Assembly: GCA_002297505.1 (NCBI GenBank)
Contig: DBLQ01000081.1
Coordinates: forward strand, 64,258-128,257
Length of the DNA: 64,000 bases
Direction: 5' to 3'
Source: Flavobacteriales bacterium UBA720
GTDB lineage: Bacteria; Bacteroidota; Bacteroidia; Flavobacteriales; Weeksellaceae
Part shown: positions 34,211-43,705 of the stretch, in pieces
Numbering within the stretch: the stretch's first letter is position 1
Layout of the letters: every line of letters begins with the position of its first letter
Made by a program: the position numbers and the translations under genes
The notes under the pieces: model-generated
The model's database searches: none
What the model was told of the DNA's origin: nothing
What the model saw: the letters and a program-made list of their open reading frames with translations, nothing else

Positions 34211-34897
34211 TTATTTATTTAATTTCAGAAAGAATTCCGATTTGTAAGTCTCGCCAATCGGGATGTGGATTTCAGCAGCTACGGAGACATTTTTGACATC
34301 CATTTTCTCGATTTTATCGATGTTGACGATGAAGGATTTATGCACCCGCGCGAAGTTCTCCGGCAATTGATGCTCCAGAGACTTCAGGGTTTCCAACACG
34401 ATATATTCCTGATTTTGCGTTTTGATGTTCACATAATCCTTGATGCTTTCCACAAAGAGGATGTCATCAAACTTAATTTTGTGCTGCTGCCCGGATGATT
34501 TGACAAAAAAATGCGTGTTGCCCTTGGTTTCATTCACCATCAATCTTTCGCGCGCTTTTTGGGTACTTTTTTCGAACCGGCTGAAGGAGATCGGTTTCAG
34601 AAGATAATCGATCACGTTGTGTTCATAGCCTTCCAACGCATATTCTGAGTAGGCAGTAGTCAGAATATATTTCAGCTTGTTGCCAACGATTTTCATAAAA
34701 TTGATTCCGGAAAGTTCGGGCATCTGGATATCGAGGAAAATCAGATCGGCAGCATTGGTCTTGATAAATTCCATCACTTCAATCGGATTTTCAGTGGAGA
34801 ACACCAGTTCCAGGAAAGGAATTTTCTGAACATAACTTGCCAGCAGGGAAACTGCAAGCGGCTCGTCATCTACAATAATGCATTTAAGTTTATCCAT
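34211..34897 (-). CDS. LytTR-family response regulator
   Basis: 228 residues. The receiver domain has Asp10-Asp11 in IIVDDEP, the phosphorylated Asp56 in LIFLDIQMPELSG and Lys in YLLKPIS. The C-terminal LytTR DNA-binding domain is seen in FFVKSSGQQHKIKFDDILFVES and ARVHKSFIVNIDKI. It overlaps the histidine kinase gene by eight bases, forming a two-component pair. Such LytS/LytR systems regulate surface and envelope genes; the two receptor genes on the opposite strand just upstream of the operon are possible targets (inference). Confidence 0.95.
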   Translation of the reverse strand: MDKLKCIIVDDEPLAVSLLASYVQKIPFLELVFSTENPIEVMEFIKTNAADLIFLDIQMPELSGINFMKIVGNKLKYILTTAYSEYALEGYEHNVIDYLLKPISFSRFEKSTQKARERLMVNETKGNTHFFVKSSGQQHKIKFDDILFVESIKDYVNIKTQNQEYIVLETLKSLEHQLPENFARVHKSFIVNIDKIEKMDVKNVSVAAEIHIPIGETYKSEFFLKLNK

Positions 34898-35912
34898 TTC
34901 TCAAATCGATCTTCAAATCTACGGTAAAATCAGTTTCTGTTTCGGTAATATGGAGTTGGTGCTGATTCGGATAAAGAATTTCCAATCTTTTTTTCACATT
35001 GCCGATGCCAATTCCGGAAACAGAATCTTTGGATCTTGATTTTTTAAAATTATGCAAATGAAACCCAAGTTTTTGGTTATCATCCGTAATGGTGAGCGTA
35101 AAGCCTTTGCCCGAAAAATCGCCGTGTTTGAAAGCATTTTCAACGAATGGAACCAACAGCATTGGCGAAATGTTCAGGGTTGGGAAATTGATTTTTTTAT
35201 CAATGACCAACAGTTCCGGGTTTCTGATCCGGAGTTTTTCCAGTTCTATCAGACTTTCCAGATAGCCGACTTCCTTCTCGAGCGGAATAAAATCCTTCTC
35301 CAGATCCTTGGTGCTGTAACGGAGCAGCTGGCTCAGTTCCTCAATCGCAGGCAGCGCTTTTTCGGAATTCTGATAAACCAAAGCATAAATATTATTCAAC
35401 GTATTGAAAATAAAATGGGGATTGATCTGCGTTTTCAGAGCCTGCATATTGGCCTGATTCCTTTCCTTCTCCAGCTTTTGCCGTTCGTTTTCGATTACGC
35501 CAAATTTTTCCAATAACCACATAATGCCAGCGATGAAAACGTTGATGCATCCATAATAAATGTTGTCAAAGTAGTAAAACAGCAAACCGGTTTTCTGGTC
35601 GTAATTCCTGAATCCAAAAATAGCCGGCGACAAAATTTCTTCCAGCGAGTAACGAATGGTGGCAAAGCAAACAATAGAAAGGAAAAACGAAAGAATCACC
35701 GTGTAAATTTTCTCCGGCCGGAAGACTTTCGGAATGATGAAAAGATAACAGATGTAAAATGTCAGAATGCCGCTAAGGAAAAAAGTGGTTCTCAGAACCG
35801 CGCTTTGCAGATCTCTTTCTTCCGCAAAAAAGAAAATAGGTGTAATGACAGTTCCAAAAAAATTGAGACTCCAATAGATGACTTGAAGCCAGATGATCTG
35901 TTGTTTTCTCAT
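34890..35912 (-). CDS. Sensor histidine kinase, LytS-like (HisKA-type PF06580)
   Basis: 340 residues with four membrane helices in the first half (about 7-30, 42-62, 70-87, 115-135), a short coiled region and the histidine kinase domain with phospho-acceptor His166 in QINPHFIFNTLNNIYAL, followed by the ATPase signature FVENAFKHG and GIGIGNVKKRL. No extracellular sensing domain is evident; the ligand is unknown. Its start overlaps the stop of the upstream lipoprotein by four bases. Confidence 0.94.
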   Translation of the reverse strand: MRKQQIIWLQVIYWSLNFFGTVITPIFFFAEERDLQSAVLRTTFFLSGILTFYICYLFIIPKVFRPEKIYTVILSFFLSIVCFATIRYSLEEILSPAIFGFRNYDQKTGLLFYYFDNIYYGCINVFIAGIMWLLEKFGVIENERQKLEKERNQANMQALKTQINPHFIFNTLNNIYALVYQNSEKALPAIEELSQLLRYSTKDLEKDFIPLEKEVGYLESLIELEKLRIRNPELLVIDKKINFPTLNISPMLLVPFVENAFKHGDFSGKGFTLTITDDNQKLGFHLHNFKKSRSKDSVSGIGIGNVKKRLEILYPNQHQLHITETETDFTVDLKIDLRNG

Positions 35913-36256
35913 CGCAGTTCTTTATTGTTAATCATAATCGGTTTATTGGACGAATAATGCAAATGTAAAGAAACAGATTTCGCGTTCGAATTGACCAAAA
36001 TCAAACGACTTTTCTTCGGCAATCTGTAACTGAAATCTGACATGGCTTCTATTTTTTTCGGCGTAGATAACTCCGAAGCCAATTTTACTTTTTCGTCGGA
36101 GAGATTTTTTATGGATATTGTGGCGGGTGCTTTTAATTGATTAATAATAATGCTGTCGCCAGATGCAATGCTCATTGTTTTCCAGACCTCCACGCGATGT
36201 GATCCGATGCAGGAAACAAGTGATATTAGAATTGAAATTATTATTAATTTTTTCAT
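35909..36256 (-). CDS. Small lipoprotein upstream of a LytS kinase
   Basis: 115 residues with a lipobox (MKKLIIISILISLVSCIGS) and a mixed beta segment (VEVWKTMSIASGDSIIINQLKAP ... SRLILVNSNAKSVSLHLHYSSN). The ATG at 36256 gives a proper signal and is preferred to a start 13 codons upstream. Overlap with the kinase gene suggests it belongs to the sensing unit, perhaps as a periplasmic ligand-binding accessory (inference). No family recognised. Confidence 0.6.
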   Translation of the reverse strand: MKKLIIISILISLVSCIGSHRVEVWKTMSIASGDSIIINQLKAPATISIKNLSDEKVKLASELSTPKKIEAMSDFSYRLPKKSRLILVNSNAKSVSLHLHYSSNKPIMINNKELR

Positions 36257-36391
36257 ACTCCAAAAATAGGAACTACAGAATAGAAATCTGTCCAATTTCT
36301 ATGAACGCCCGTTTTTTATCGATGAAAATTTGTTGGTCGGATTAAAATCGTGAGTAGTCTAAACGCTGTTTTCAAATGTTATTTTCGAAAA

Positions 36392-36399
36392 TACATTTG
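36392..36399 (+). promoter_or_regulatory. -7 promoter element for the first OMP_b-brl_3 gene
   Basis: TACATTTG fits TAnnTTTG and is 19 bp before the ATG at 36418, supporting that start over an in-frame ATG at 36376. Confidence 0.55.
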
Positions 36400-36417
36400 C
36401 ATCAACAAAACTACGTT

Positions 36418-38517
36418 ATGACTACCAAATATCTAATCATCGCCACCTTATTTTCAGCAATGACTTTTGCCCAGACTCAGACAGACAGTCTGAAAGAAAT
36501 CGAACAAGTCAATATATTAGTTAAGAAAAAACTGCTGGAAAGAAAAGCAGACCGGCTCATCTTTAATGTGGATGCATCCATCGCTTCCCAAGGAATGGAC
36601 GCCGGCGAAACGCTTGCGAATGTGCCAATGCTGAAAGTGGATGAAAATCTTGGAACCGTCTCTATCATCGGGAAAAGTTCTGTCAACGTGATGGTGAATG
36701 GCCGAATGCTGAATCTTTCCGGAACTGCACTTTTGAATTATTTAAAATCCATCCGTTCTGAAAATATTGCGAAAATTGAGGTGATCACGACTCCGCCTTC
36801 AAAATACGAAGCGCAGGGCAACAGCGGACTCATCAATATTATTCTCAAGAAAAATCCGAATCTTGGCTTCAGTGGGAACATCAGCTCGGGATTGACGCAA
36901 CGGACTTACCACAACGGCAGCACGAACGGGACTTTGAATTATCAAACCGAAAAGCTTAGTTTAAGTTTTAAAATGAGTTATATAGAAGGTGCGAAGCGGG
37001 CGAATGAGCGGTATAACATTATCGGTGCCTCACAGAACTTCAGCGAGTCAACACGGAAAGATATGTGGCGAAATCTGACTCCTAGCCTGAATGCATCCTA
37101 TAAAATCAATAAAAATTCGGAAATCGGGATGGAATACATTTACGGCGGCGACAAAAACGGAATGAATATCCTCAACACAACCAGGAATATCAGTCCTGAT
37201 TTAAAGGAAACCAGTCTTATCACGAACACTTTTCACAGGGAACAATCGCCGACGCATACGTTCAGTACTTATTACGATCAGAAGCTGGATTCACTTGGGA
37301 AAAAGTTGAGTCTCGCCGGCAATTTCTTTAAAAATGATAATGATACGGAAGTTAACTTTTCAACTTTGACATTTCCGGAAAACACCGTTCAGGATGTAAA
37401 AACCTTGTCCAAAGTTCAGCCTCAGATTTTCTCTGTGCAGGCGGATCTGGAGTTGCCTTTTCGATTTGGAACGGTGGAGACCGGCGCGAAATTCAATCAA
37501 TTCAGAAATTCTGCTGATTTGAAATATTTGAATCTCGAAAACGGTGAATTTATCATTGACGAAACCAAGGGCAATCAATTCCAATATCAGGAAGAAAATT
37601 ATGCGGTCTACGGAAGTTTTGCGAAGAATTTCGGGGAACACTGGGAAACGAAAGCAGGGCTGCGTTATGAAAATACTGTGGTAAAAAGTTCTGTCAATAA
37701 CTTCAGTTACGGACAATGGTTTCCTTCCGCTTTTGTGTCTTATAAAAACGAAAAAAATGTGTTCAGCCTTTCTTACTCCAGAAGAATTAACAGGCCAAGT
37801 ATGAGCAACCTGAATCCGTTCCGATGGTATGAAAATCCATATTCTTATTCCACTGGAAATCCTTTGTTGAAGCCTTCTTACATCAATAATTATGAATTGG
37901 GATACACCTTTGCCAATAAATTCTCTACCAGCATCTATTATCTTAAACTAAAAAATGCGTTTGGACAGATATCTGACCTGAACGACAAAGCGCAGATCGG
38001 CGGTTATCTGAACTATTACAACAACGATTTTTATGGAATGAACGTCTCCTACACCGATACTTTTTTCAAATTCTGGGAAGCCAGTCTGACTCTCAATGCG
38101 ACCTTGCAGACATCTGAAATTTTCGAGATCCAAGCCGATGCAAAGAAGGGAAAGTCGCTGAGTTATTCTTTCAACAATACCTTTATGTTGAACACGAAGA
38201 AAACCGTTGCGATATTCCTCAACTATGATCAAAATCTGCCCAATTACAATGTGAATTCATACTTTCATAATTTTTCGAATCTGAACGCCGGCGTGAAAGT
38301 TTCTTTGATGGAAAAGCAGCTCCAGATCAACGCCACCGTGACGAACATTTTTGCACAGCGATTTCTTGGCGATATGTACTATAAGGATAACAGCCAGTAT
38401 TTCAATAATTATTGGGATGGCAGAAGTCTGAGACTGAGTGTGAATTATACTTTCGGGAACAAGAAGAAGTTCAGCAAGAAGAATATCAATTTTGAGGAAA
38501 AGGACCGGGCGAATTAA
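36418..38517 (+). CDS. Outer-membrane beta-barrel receptor (OMP_b-brl_3 family)
   Basis: 699 residues: signal peptide (MTTKYLIIATLFSAMTFAQ), a plug-like domain with LERKADRLIFNVDAS ... LANVPMLKVDENLGTVSIIGKSSVNVMVNGRM ... IEVITTPPSKYEAQGNSGLINIIL, then a long barrel of the outer membrane beta-barrel family 3. It is related to TonB receptors but lacks the carboxypeptidase-like N-terminal domain. Divergent from the LytTR operon and followed by a paralogue 55 bp downstream. Probably transports or binds an unknown ligand. Confidence 0.88.
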   Translation: MTTKYLIIATLFSAMTFAQTQTDSLKEIEQVNILVKKKLLERKADRLIFNVDASIASQGMDAGETLANVPMLKVDENLGTVSIIGKSSVNVMVNGRMLNLSGTALLNYLKSIRSENIAKIEVITTPPSKYEAQGNSGLINIILKKNPNLGFSGNISSGLTQRTYHNGSTNGTLNYQTEKLSLSFKMSYIEGAKRANERYNIIGASQNFSESTRKDMWRNLTPSLNASYKINKNSEIGMEYIYGGDKNGMNILNTTRNISPDLKETSLITNTFHREQSPTHTFSTYYDQKLDSLGKKLSLAGNFFKNDNDTEVNFSTLTFPENTVQDVKTLSKVQPQIFSVQADLELPFRFGTVETGAKFNQFRNSADLKYLNLENGEFIIDETKGNQFQYQEENYAVYGSFAKNFGEHWETKAGLRYENTVVKSSVNNFSYGQWFPSAFVSYKNEKNVFSLSYSRRINRPSMSNLNPFRWYENPYSYSTGNPLLKPSYINNYELGYTFANKFSTSIYYLKLKNAFGQISDLNDKAQIGGYLNYYNNDFYGMNVSYTDTFFKFWEASLTLNATLQTSEIFEIQADAKKGKSLSYSFNNTFMLNTKKTVAIFLNYDQNLPNYNVNSYFHNFSNLNAGVKVSLMEKQLQINATVTNIFAQRFLGDMYYKDNSQYFNNYWDGRSLRLSVNYTFGNKKKFSKKNINFEEKDRAN

Positions 38518-38572
38518 GGTTTGGCTGTAACAAACAGGCAGATTCTAAGTCTAATCATTCATAAACTAAACT

Positions 38573-40699
38573 ATGAAGATAAAATCTATCCTTCCAATAT
38601 CTGCCTTGTTTCTCAGTCCATTCTATATTGCGCAGCAAACTCAGAAAAACGACAAGGAAAAGCAGATCGAAGCGGTCACCATTACCAAAACTAAAAAAGC
38701 TATTGAGCAAAAAGCGGACAGAACCATTTATGATTTTTCTGAGCAGCCACATCTCAATTCTGGTAACACTTTAGAAGGTTTACAAAAAATTCCTGGTTTG
38801 GTTGTTTCCGAAACTGTTGGAATGGTTTATCAAGGAAAATCTCTGGATGTTTATATGGACGGAAGGCCATTGAATATCTACAGTACACAATTAACGGCTT
38901 ATCTGGAAGGACTTCCTGCAAACAGCATCGAAAAGATTGAAATTATTACGCAACCTGGTGCCGAATTTCCTGCAACTTCGGGTGGTGCAATCATTAACAT
39001 TATTACCAGCAGAAATGCTAAATCTTATTTATCTGCGACTTATGCCGGAGGTTACCGTTTCAGTAATTATGACCATTATAGAAGTAAATTCAATAATAGT
39101 TTAACGCTTAATTCAAAAAACAAATGGTTTGGATGGCAGTTAAACGTTGGGCAAAATTACAACGAAAGCGAAACCAAATCGACTATTGATGAGATTTCCA
39201 GATTGTACAATGATAATGTTAACAGAAATCAATATTTGAGAAGTGCTTTCACATTTGATATTGGGCAAGATCGATTGTTAATGAACTATAACCTTTCTCT
39301 TGGATCTTCGGATCGTTATGTAGATGGCTATTCTTTGTACGAGGGAACGGAATCTTTTGATAAAGATAAAATTGACCAAAGCAATACGAGAAATGAAGTA
39401 ACTGCGACTTATCAGAAGAAATTTGTTGATAAAAACAAAAAATTAGAATTTAAAGGTTCTTATACCAATTTCAATAATGATTTTGCGCAAGCAAGTCAAA
39501 TTATAAAACCAGATCCAAATGCTTCAGAAAATGGTTCTAATCAAAATATTTATAACTTCAGAATCGATTATGCACAGCCGATCAAAATTTTGGACGAAGG
39601 TAAATTGAGCTTAGGCGCTTATTATGATCAATTAGAATTTTCTGCAGATCTTTTTGGAATAGAAAATCTGGATTATAAAAGTAAAACTACTGCTTTCTAC
39701 TCCGAAGCTAGTGCAACAAAGGGAAAAATGGATTTTGTTTTGGGACTTCGAGGAGAATATTACGACATTAATGGAATTAGTTTAGATTTTGAAAATGGGA
39801 CTTATGATAAGTTGAGGCCTTTTGAAAAATTCAAAGTGTTTCCTAATGCTAGTATTCAGTACAATGTTATTCCAAAAATGGCTTTCTTTAATATTAATTA
39901 TAACAAGAAAATTACATTACCGAATGTTGCGAATCTTAATCCAAATAATACAAGATATGGAAACGAAAACATCGATTTTTCAGGAAACCCAAATCTTCAG
40001 CCCACGATTTTCGATAATTTCGAGATTAAGTTAAGCGCTTTGAATTATGCATTTATCGGATACAATTTTACCAATGCGAAAAATCAAGTGGTACAAAAAG
40101 TTGCCAGAGAAGGAGATCGCATTTTGCAAACAAGTGACAATCTTGACCGTATGAAAACGCATAATTTCAACATTGGATTCCCTGTTCCTTTAGCCATTTT
40201 CAACACACCTTTCAAAGATATTATGAAAATGGATATGAATCCTGACCAAGTGAGTTTCATCTTCCTCTATGGTTCGTATCAATTACAACAAATCGATGCC
40301 ATTGTAAATCCGAAAGGTTACTGGACTTACAATGTAACAGGGCAATTCATTTTACCTTTCAAAACAAAATTCATTGCCAATTACACTTACTTAACCAAAG
40401 GAAATGAGTTCTTTTTCTATCCAAACAAATCGTTTTACAACACTTTGAATTTATCATTATCAAGGAAATTCAATAAAGATAGAATGACGCTGACTTTATT
40501 TGCCAATGATGTTTTCAACACCAACGAAACGAATCTGAGAACAACGAACGCGTTTCCAAATGTTTATATCAGAAATAAGAATGACACAAGAAACTTTGGA
40601 CTTTCTTTCAATTATAAAATCCCGACCAAAAATAAGTTGGCGAAAGAAGCTCCGAATATGCTGAATCAAGAGAAGAAAGAAGAAACCTCTACTTTATAA
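38573..40699 (+). CDS. Outer-membrane beta-barrel receptor, second OMP_b-brl_3 paralogue
   Basis: 708 residues with signal peptide, a plug-like domain (IEQKADRTIYDFSEQPHLNSGNTLEGLQKIPGLVVSETVGM ... IEIITQPGAEFPATSGGAIINII) and a barrel domain. It shares layout with the gene 55 bp upstream, but its codon choice is more A/T-rich, so it may be a diverged duplicate or separately acquired. A bidirectional terminator at 40705-40731 follows. Ligand unknown. Confidence 0.87.
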   Translation: MKIKSILPISALFLSPFYIAQQTQKNDKEKQIEAVTITKTKKAIEQKADRTIYDFSEQPHLNSGNTLEGLQKIPGLVVSETVGMVYQGKSLDVYMDGRPLNIYSTQLTAYLEGLPANSIEKIEIITQPGAEFPATSGGAIINIITSRNAKSYLSATYAGGYRFSNYDHYRSKFNNSLTLNSKNKWFGWQLNVGQNYNESETKSTIDEISRLYNDNVNRNQYLRSAFTFDIGQDRLLMNYNLSLGSSDRYVDGYSLYEGTESFDKDKIDQSNTRNEVTATYQKKFVDKNKKLEFKGSYTNFNNDFAQASQIIKPDPNASENGSNQNIYNFRIDYAQPIKILDEGKLSLGAYYDQLEFSADLFGIENLDYKSKTTAFYSEASATKGKMDFVLGLRGEYYDINGISLDFENGTYDKLRPFEKFKVFPNASIQYNVIPKMAFFNINYNKKITLPNVANLNPNNTRYGNENIDFSGNPNLQPTIFDNFEIKLSALNYAFIGYNFTNAKNQVVQKVAREGDRILQTSDNLDRMKTHNFNIGFPVPLAIFNTPFKDIMKMDMNPDQVSFIFLYGSYQLQQIDAIVNPKGYWTYNVTGQFILPFKTKFIANYTYLTKGNEFFFYPNKSFYNTLNLSLSRKFNKDRMTLTLFANDVFNTNETNLRTTNAFPNVYIRNKNDTRNFGLSFNYKIPTKNKLAKEAPNMLNQEKKEETSTL

Positions 40700-40704
40700 A
40701 AATG

Positions 40705-40734
40705 AAAACCGAAAGAATTTCTTTCGGTTTTTTT
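40705..40734. terminator. Bidirectional terminator
   Basis: Eleven-base arms AAAACCGAAAG / CTTTCGGTTTT with a five-base loop, T-run on the plus strand and A-run on the minus. It separates the second receptor from the convergent RluA gene. Confidence 0.85.
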
Positions 40735-40740
40735 GTTAAT

Positions 40741-41433
40741 TTATTCTTCACACGCTTTCCAAACCGCATCATTCTGCGGAACTGGTGCTGTGATTTCTAT
40801 ATTCTCTTTTGTAACTGGATGAATCAATTCCAGTTTTCTGGCGTGCAGGGAAATCCCACCATCAGAGTTGGATCGCGGCGCGCCATATTTCAGATCACCT
40901 TTGATCGGGATTCCGATTTTTGACAACTGAGCACGAATCTGATGATGCCTTCCTGTTTCCAAATCGATTTCTAACAGTTGATAATTGTCCAAAGTCTTAA
41001 TCAAATGATAAGTCAGTATCGCTTCTTTCGCGCCTGCGGTTGGTTTTGTATAAACGACGGCCTTATTATTTTTCTCATTTTTCTGGAGATAGTGAACCAA
41101 TCTCTGCGAATGCGGAATCATCTCTTTGCCGACGACTGCCCAATATGTTTTCTTCACTTCGCGGTCTTTCACCATTACCGTCAAGCGGGATAGAGCTTTG
41201 GAAGTTTTGGCATAAATCACCAATCCGGATGTCGGCCGGTCTATCCGATGAACCAAACCGAGGAACACGTTGCCCGGTTTCTGATCTCTATTTTTGATAA
41301 AATCTTTGATCAATTCCAGCAAAGACAAATCGCCGGTTTTATCGCCCTGAACCAATTGTCCGGCTTTTTTATTAATGACGAACAGGTGATTGTCCTCATA
41401 GACGATCTGAGAATTGTCAAAGTTTTGACTCAT
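40741..41433 (-). CDS. RluA-family pseudouridine synthase
   Basis: 230 residues. RluA enzymes convert specific uridines of rRNA or tRNA to pseudouridine. The family motif HRIDRPTSGLVIYAKT carries the catalytic Asp, with IVYEDNHLFVINKKAGQLVQ at the start and the RHHQIRAQLSKIGIPIKGDLKYG region. There is no N-terminal S4 domain, so it is of the shorter RluA/RluC-like group. Its start overlaps the upstream gene by 17 bp. Target site not predictable. Confidence 0.92.
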   Translation of the reverse strand: MSQNFDNSQIVYEDNHLFVINKKAGQLVQGDKTGDLSLLELIKDFIKNRDQKPGNVFLGLVHRIDRPTSGLVIYAKTSKALSRLTVMVKDREVKKTYWAVVGKEMIPHSQRLVHYLQKNEKNNKAVVYTKPTAGAKEAILTYHLIKTLDNYQLLEIDLETGRHHQIRAQLSKIGIPIKGDLKYGAPRSNSDGGISLHARKLELIHPVTKENIEITAPVPQNDAVWKACEE

Positions 41434-41875
41434 TTCTTATATAATGTATGGCTTCCTCTAGCTGTGTAGTGATTTCGGTATCAATTACGCCATTGCTTCT
41501 GTTGTATGCTATCAATTCCAGCATGTCATCGTACATGTCATCAGGAACCTTAAAGGCTGGCGATTTTTTCTCAAGCTCAGGCCGCAAGACTTCCAATTTT
41601 GCTTTCATTTTTTCTATCAGATTACATATTTCCTGTTCTCTGACGAGCTTGTCGAAGATCAGATTTTCTATGTGTTCTGTAGCTTCACTCAGTTCATCTT
41701 CCAGGGCCTGAACAGTCTCAAAGTCACCTTCATCTATCAAAAACTTCTGCATGTGGATTTTGAACTCGTGAATCAGAGCAGGACTTTCGGTCAGTGGATA
41801 ATTACTGAGCCATTCCTTCAAAGTCATCGTATCGTGATCCAACAAAATTTGTAGTTCTGCGCGGTAGTCCATCAT
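41417..41875 (-). CDS. Hypothetical coiled-coil protein
   Basis: 152 residues, acidic, strongly helical with heptad-like stretches (FETVQALEDELSEATEHIENLIFDKLVREQEICNLIEKMKAKLEVLRPELEKKS). No signal peptide, membrane helix or known domain. It overlaps the RluA start by 17 bp, so the two are coexpressed. Function unknown. Confidence 0.55.
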   Translation of the reverse strand: MMDYRAELQILLDHDTMTLKEWLSNYPLTESPALIHEFKIHMQKFLIDEGDFETVQALEDELSEATEHIENLIFDKLVREQEICNLIEKMKAKLEVLRPELEKKSPAFKVPDDMYDDMLELIAYNRSNGVIDTEITTQLEEAIHYIRNESKL

Positions 41876-41922
41876 TTTTTTGTGTTTTGATTATTGAATC
41901 AAAATTAAAAAAAAATTTGAAA

Positions 41923-42771
41923 CTAACGATGCTGCCGCATAAGCCATTTCGGAATTTTTTCTAAAAGCTTTTCAGACAAGATGTTATTATGATACTTGTT
42001 CTTATATTCCCAGAGAAAGACTTGTCCCTTGTACTTCATTTCATCAAAAAATCTGAAATTGCTTTGAGGGAAATTATCGGTGTCAAGACTCCCGTGGACA
42101 ATCCAAATTGGCATGGTCAGCAATTCACTTATTTTATTGAACTGAGAAATTCCCGAAATGTTCACAGCGGCAGCAAACAGATCGGGCCTTTTGGAAATTG
42201 CATTCATGGTGGTAGCACCACCCATCGAGAATCCCATGACGTAAATCCTGTCCCGGTCGATATTTTCTTTGACGATCAAGGAATCAATTGACTCTAAAAC
42301 CAAATCCAAATATTCATTAGACTCAGAAACCTTTACATTTCTACTTTCATCGAGATGATAATTGGATGACCGAACCGGAAACTGAGGCGACAAAACATAA
42401 GCCTGATATTTTTCGCGATTCTCCGGGAGTAGCCACATTTTGGACAAAACTCCCATCTGAGACGTGTTGTCCTTGCCCACCGCGCCTGAACCGTGAAACA
42501 CCAAAATGAGAGGATATTTTTTGGCTGGATTTATATTTTTCGGCTTCAAAAAACGATAATTGACAACAATTTTTCCGTCATCGAATTTTCCAGCTTTGAA
42601 ATCAGAAAAATCAAGATTCTTAATCTCCTTAATTCTCGAAAGCGATTTCAGTGAATCTTTTTGATCCGTTATTTCTGTCCTTGTTCCGAACTGGGTTGGG
42701 TGACCAGCGCAGGAAACAACTGATACTATTAATATTGAAAAAGATAAAAATCTAATGAATTTCCGAAGCAT
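41923..42771 (-). CDS. Alpha/beta-hydrolase lipoprotein (esterase/prolyl oligopeptidase-like)
   Basis: 282 residues with a lipobox (FLSFSILIVSVVSC) and an alpha/beta-hydrolase fold: oxyanion region LILVFHGSGAVGKD, nucleophile elbow GFSMGGATTM, acid in WIVHGSLDTDNFP and histidine in NKYHNNILSEK. It resembles PHB-depolymerase-like and phospholipase/carboxylesterase proteins on the outer face of the envelope. It is 48 bp upstream of the coiled-coil gene. Substrate unknown. Confidence 0.85.
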   Translation of the reverse strand: MLRKFIRFLSFSILIVSVVSCAGHPTQFGTRTEITDQKDSLKSLSRIKEIKNLDFSDFKAGKFDDGKIVVNYRFLKPKNINPAKKYPLILVFHGSGAVGKDNTSQMGVLSKMWLLPENREKYQAYVLSPQFPVRSSNYHLDESRNVKVSESNEYLDLVLESIDSLIVKENIDRDRIYVMGFSMGGATTMNAISKRPDLFAAAVNISGISQFNKISELLTMPIWIVHGSLDTDNFPQSNFRFFDEMKYKGQVFLWEYKNKYHNNILSEKLLEKIPKWLMRQHR

Positions 42772-42793
42772 GGTGAATGTGTTATAATTAAAA

Positions 42794-42821
42794 CCCTTTC
42801 AGATTTGGAGGTCTGAAAGGG
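42794..42821 (-). terminator. Terminator of panB
   Basis: On the minus strand, arms CCCTTTCAGA / TCTGAAAGGG around an eight-base loop are followed by TTTTAATT. It is 23 bp after the panB stop codon. Confidence 0.75.
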
Positions 42822-42843
42822 CCAAATTTATTTAACTGATAGA

Positions 42844-43659
42844 CTAGTAACTCTCCTTATCATTAGGAAAATCGGAGCTTTTCACATCTTGAACATACTG
42901 TGAAACGGCGCCCGTAATCTCTGTGTACAGATCCAGATATCTTCTCAGGAACTTAGGCGAAAAACCTTTGTTCATGCCCACCAAATCATGATACACCAAA
43001 ACCTGACCGTCACAATCCGGTCCTGCGCCAATACCAATCGTCGGAATCGAAATACTTTCGGAAGCTTTTTTTGCCAACGCAGCAGGAATTTTTTCCAAAA
43101 CTACAGCAAAACAGCCTAACTCTTCCAACAGTTTGCAGTCAGAAATCAACTTTTCCGCTTCCGCATCTTCTTTGGCCCGCACTTTATAAGTTCCGAATTG
43201 ATAGATGCTCTGAGGCGTGAGACCAAGATGTCCGCAAACCGGAATTCCTGCATTCACAATTTTTCTAATCGATTCTTCAATTTCTTTCCCACCTTCGATT
43301 TTAATCGCGTGAGCACCGCCTTCCTTCATCATCCGTACGGCTGAATCCAAAGCTTTCTCGGGATTACTCTGATACGTTCCAAAAGGTAAATCGGCAACCA
43401 CCAAAGCTCTTTCTACACCACGGACGACACATTGTGTATGATAAATCATTTGGTCCAATGTAATTGGCAATGTAGTTTCGTGACCAGCCATTACGTTTGC
43501 TGCAGAATCTCCGATTAAGATAGAATCCACGCCACCTGCGTCCACCATTTTAGCTGTTGTAAAATCGTAAGCCGTCAGCATTGTAATCTTTTCCTTATCG
43601 AATTTCATTTTTCGTAAGGTTTCCGTTGTGATTTTTTTTATTTCAGAATGTACAGACAT
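42844..43659 (-). CDS. panB: 3-methyl-2-oxobutanoate hydroxymethyltransferase
   Basis: 271 residues of the TIM-barrel PanB family, the first step of pantothenate (CoA precursor) synthesis, adding a hydroxymethyl group from 5,10-methylene-tetrahydrofolate to 2-oxoisovalerate. Motifs are ITMLTAYDFTTAKMVDAGGVDSILIGDS, GGKEIEESI, VCGHLGLTPQSI with the metal-related residues, and TIGIGAGPDCDGQVLVYHD. Length is normal. panC/panD are not adjacent. Confidence 0.95.
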   Translation of the reverse strand: MSVHSEIKKITTETLRKMKFDKEKITMLTAYDFTTAKMVDAGGVDSILIGDSAANVMAGHETTLPITLDQMIYHTQCVVRGVERALVVADLPFGTYQSNPEKALDSAVRMMKEGGAHAIKIEGGKEIEESIRKIVNAGIPVCGHLGLTPQSIYQFGTYKVRAKEDAEAEKLISDCKLLEELGCFAVVLEKIPAALAKKASESISIPTIGIGAGPDCDGQVLVYHDLVGMNKGFSPKFLRRYLDLYTEITGAVSQYVQDVKSSDFPNDKESY

Positions 43660-43705
43660 TTTCTTAATTATAAATTATTTAGAAAAGAGAATTTAAATTG
43701 TTCAT

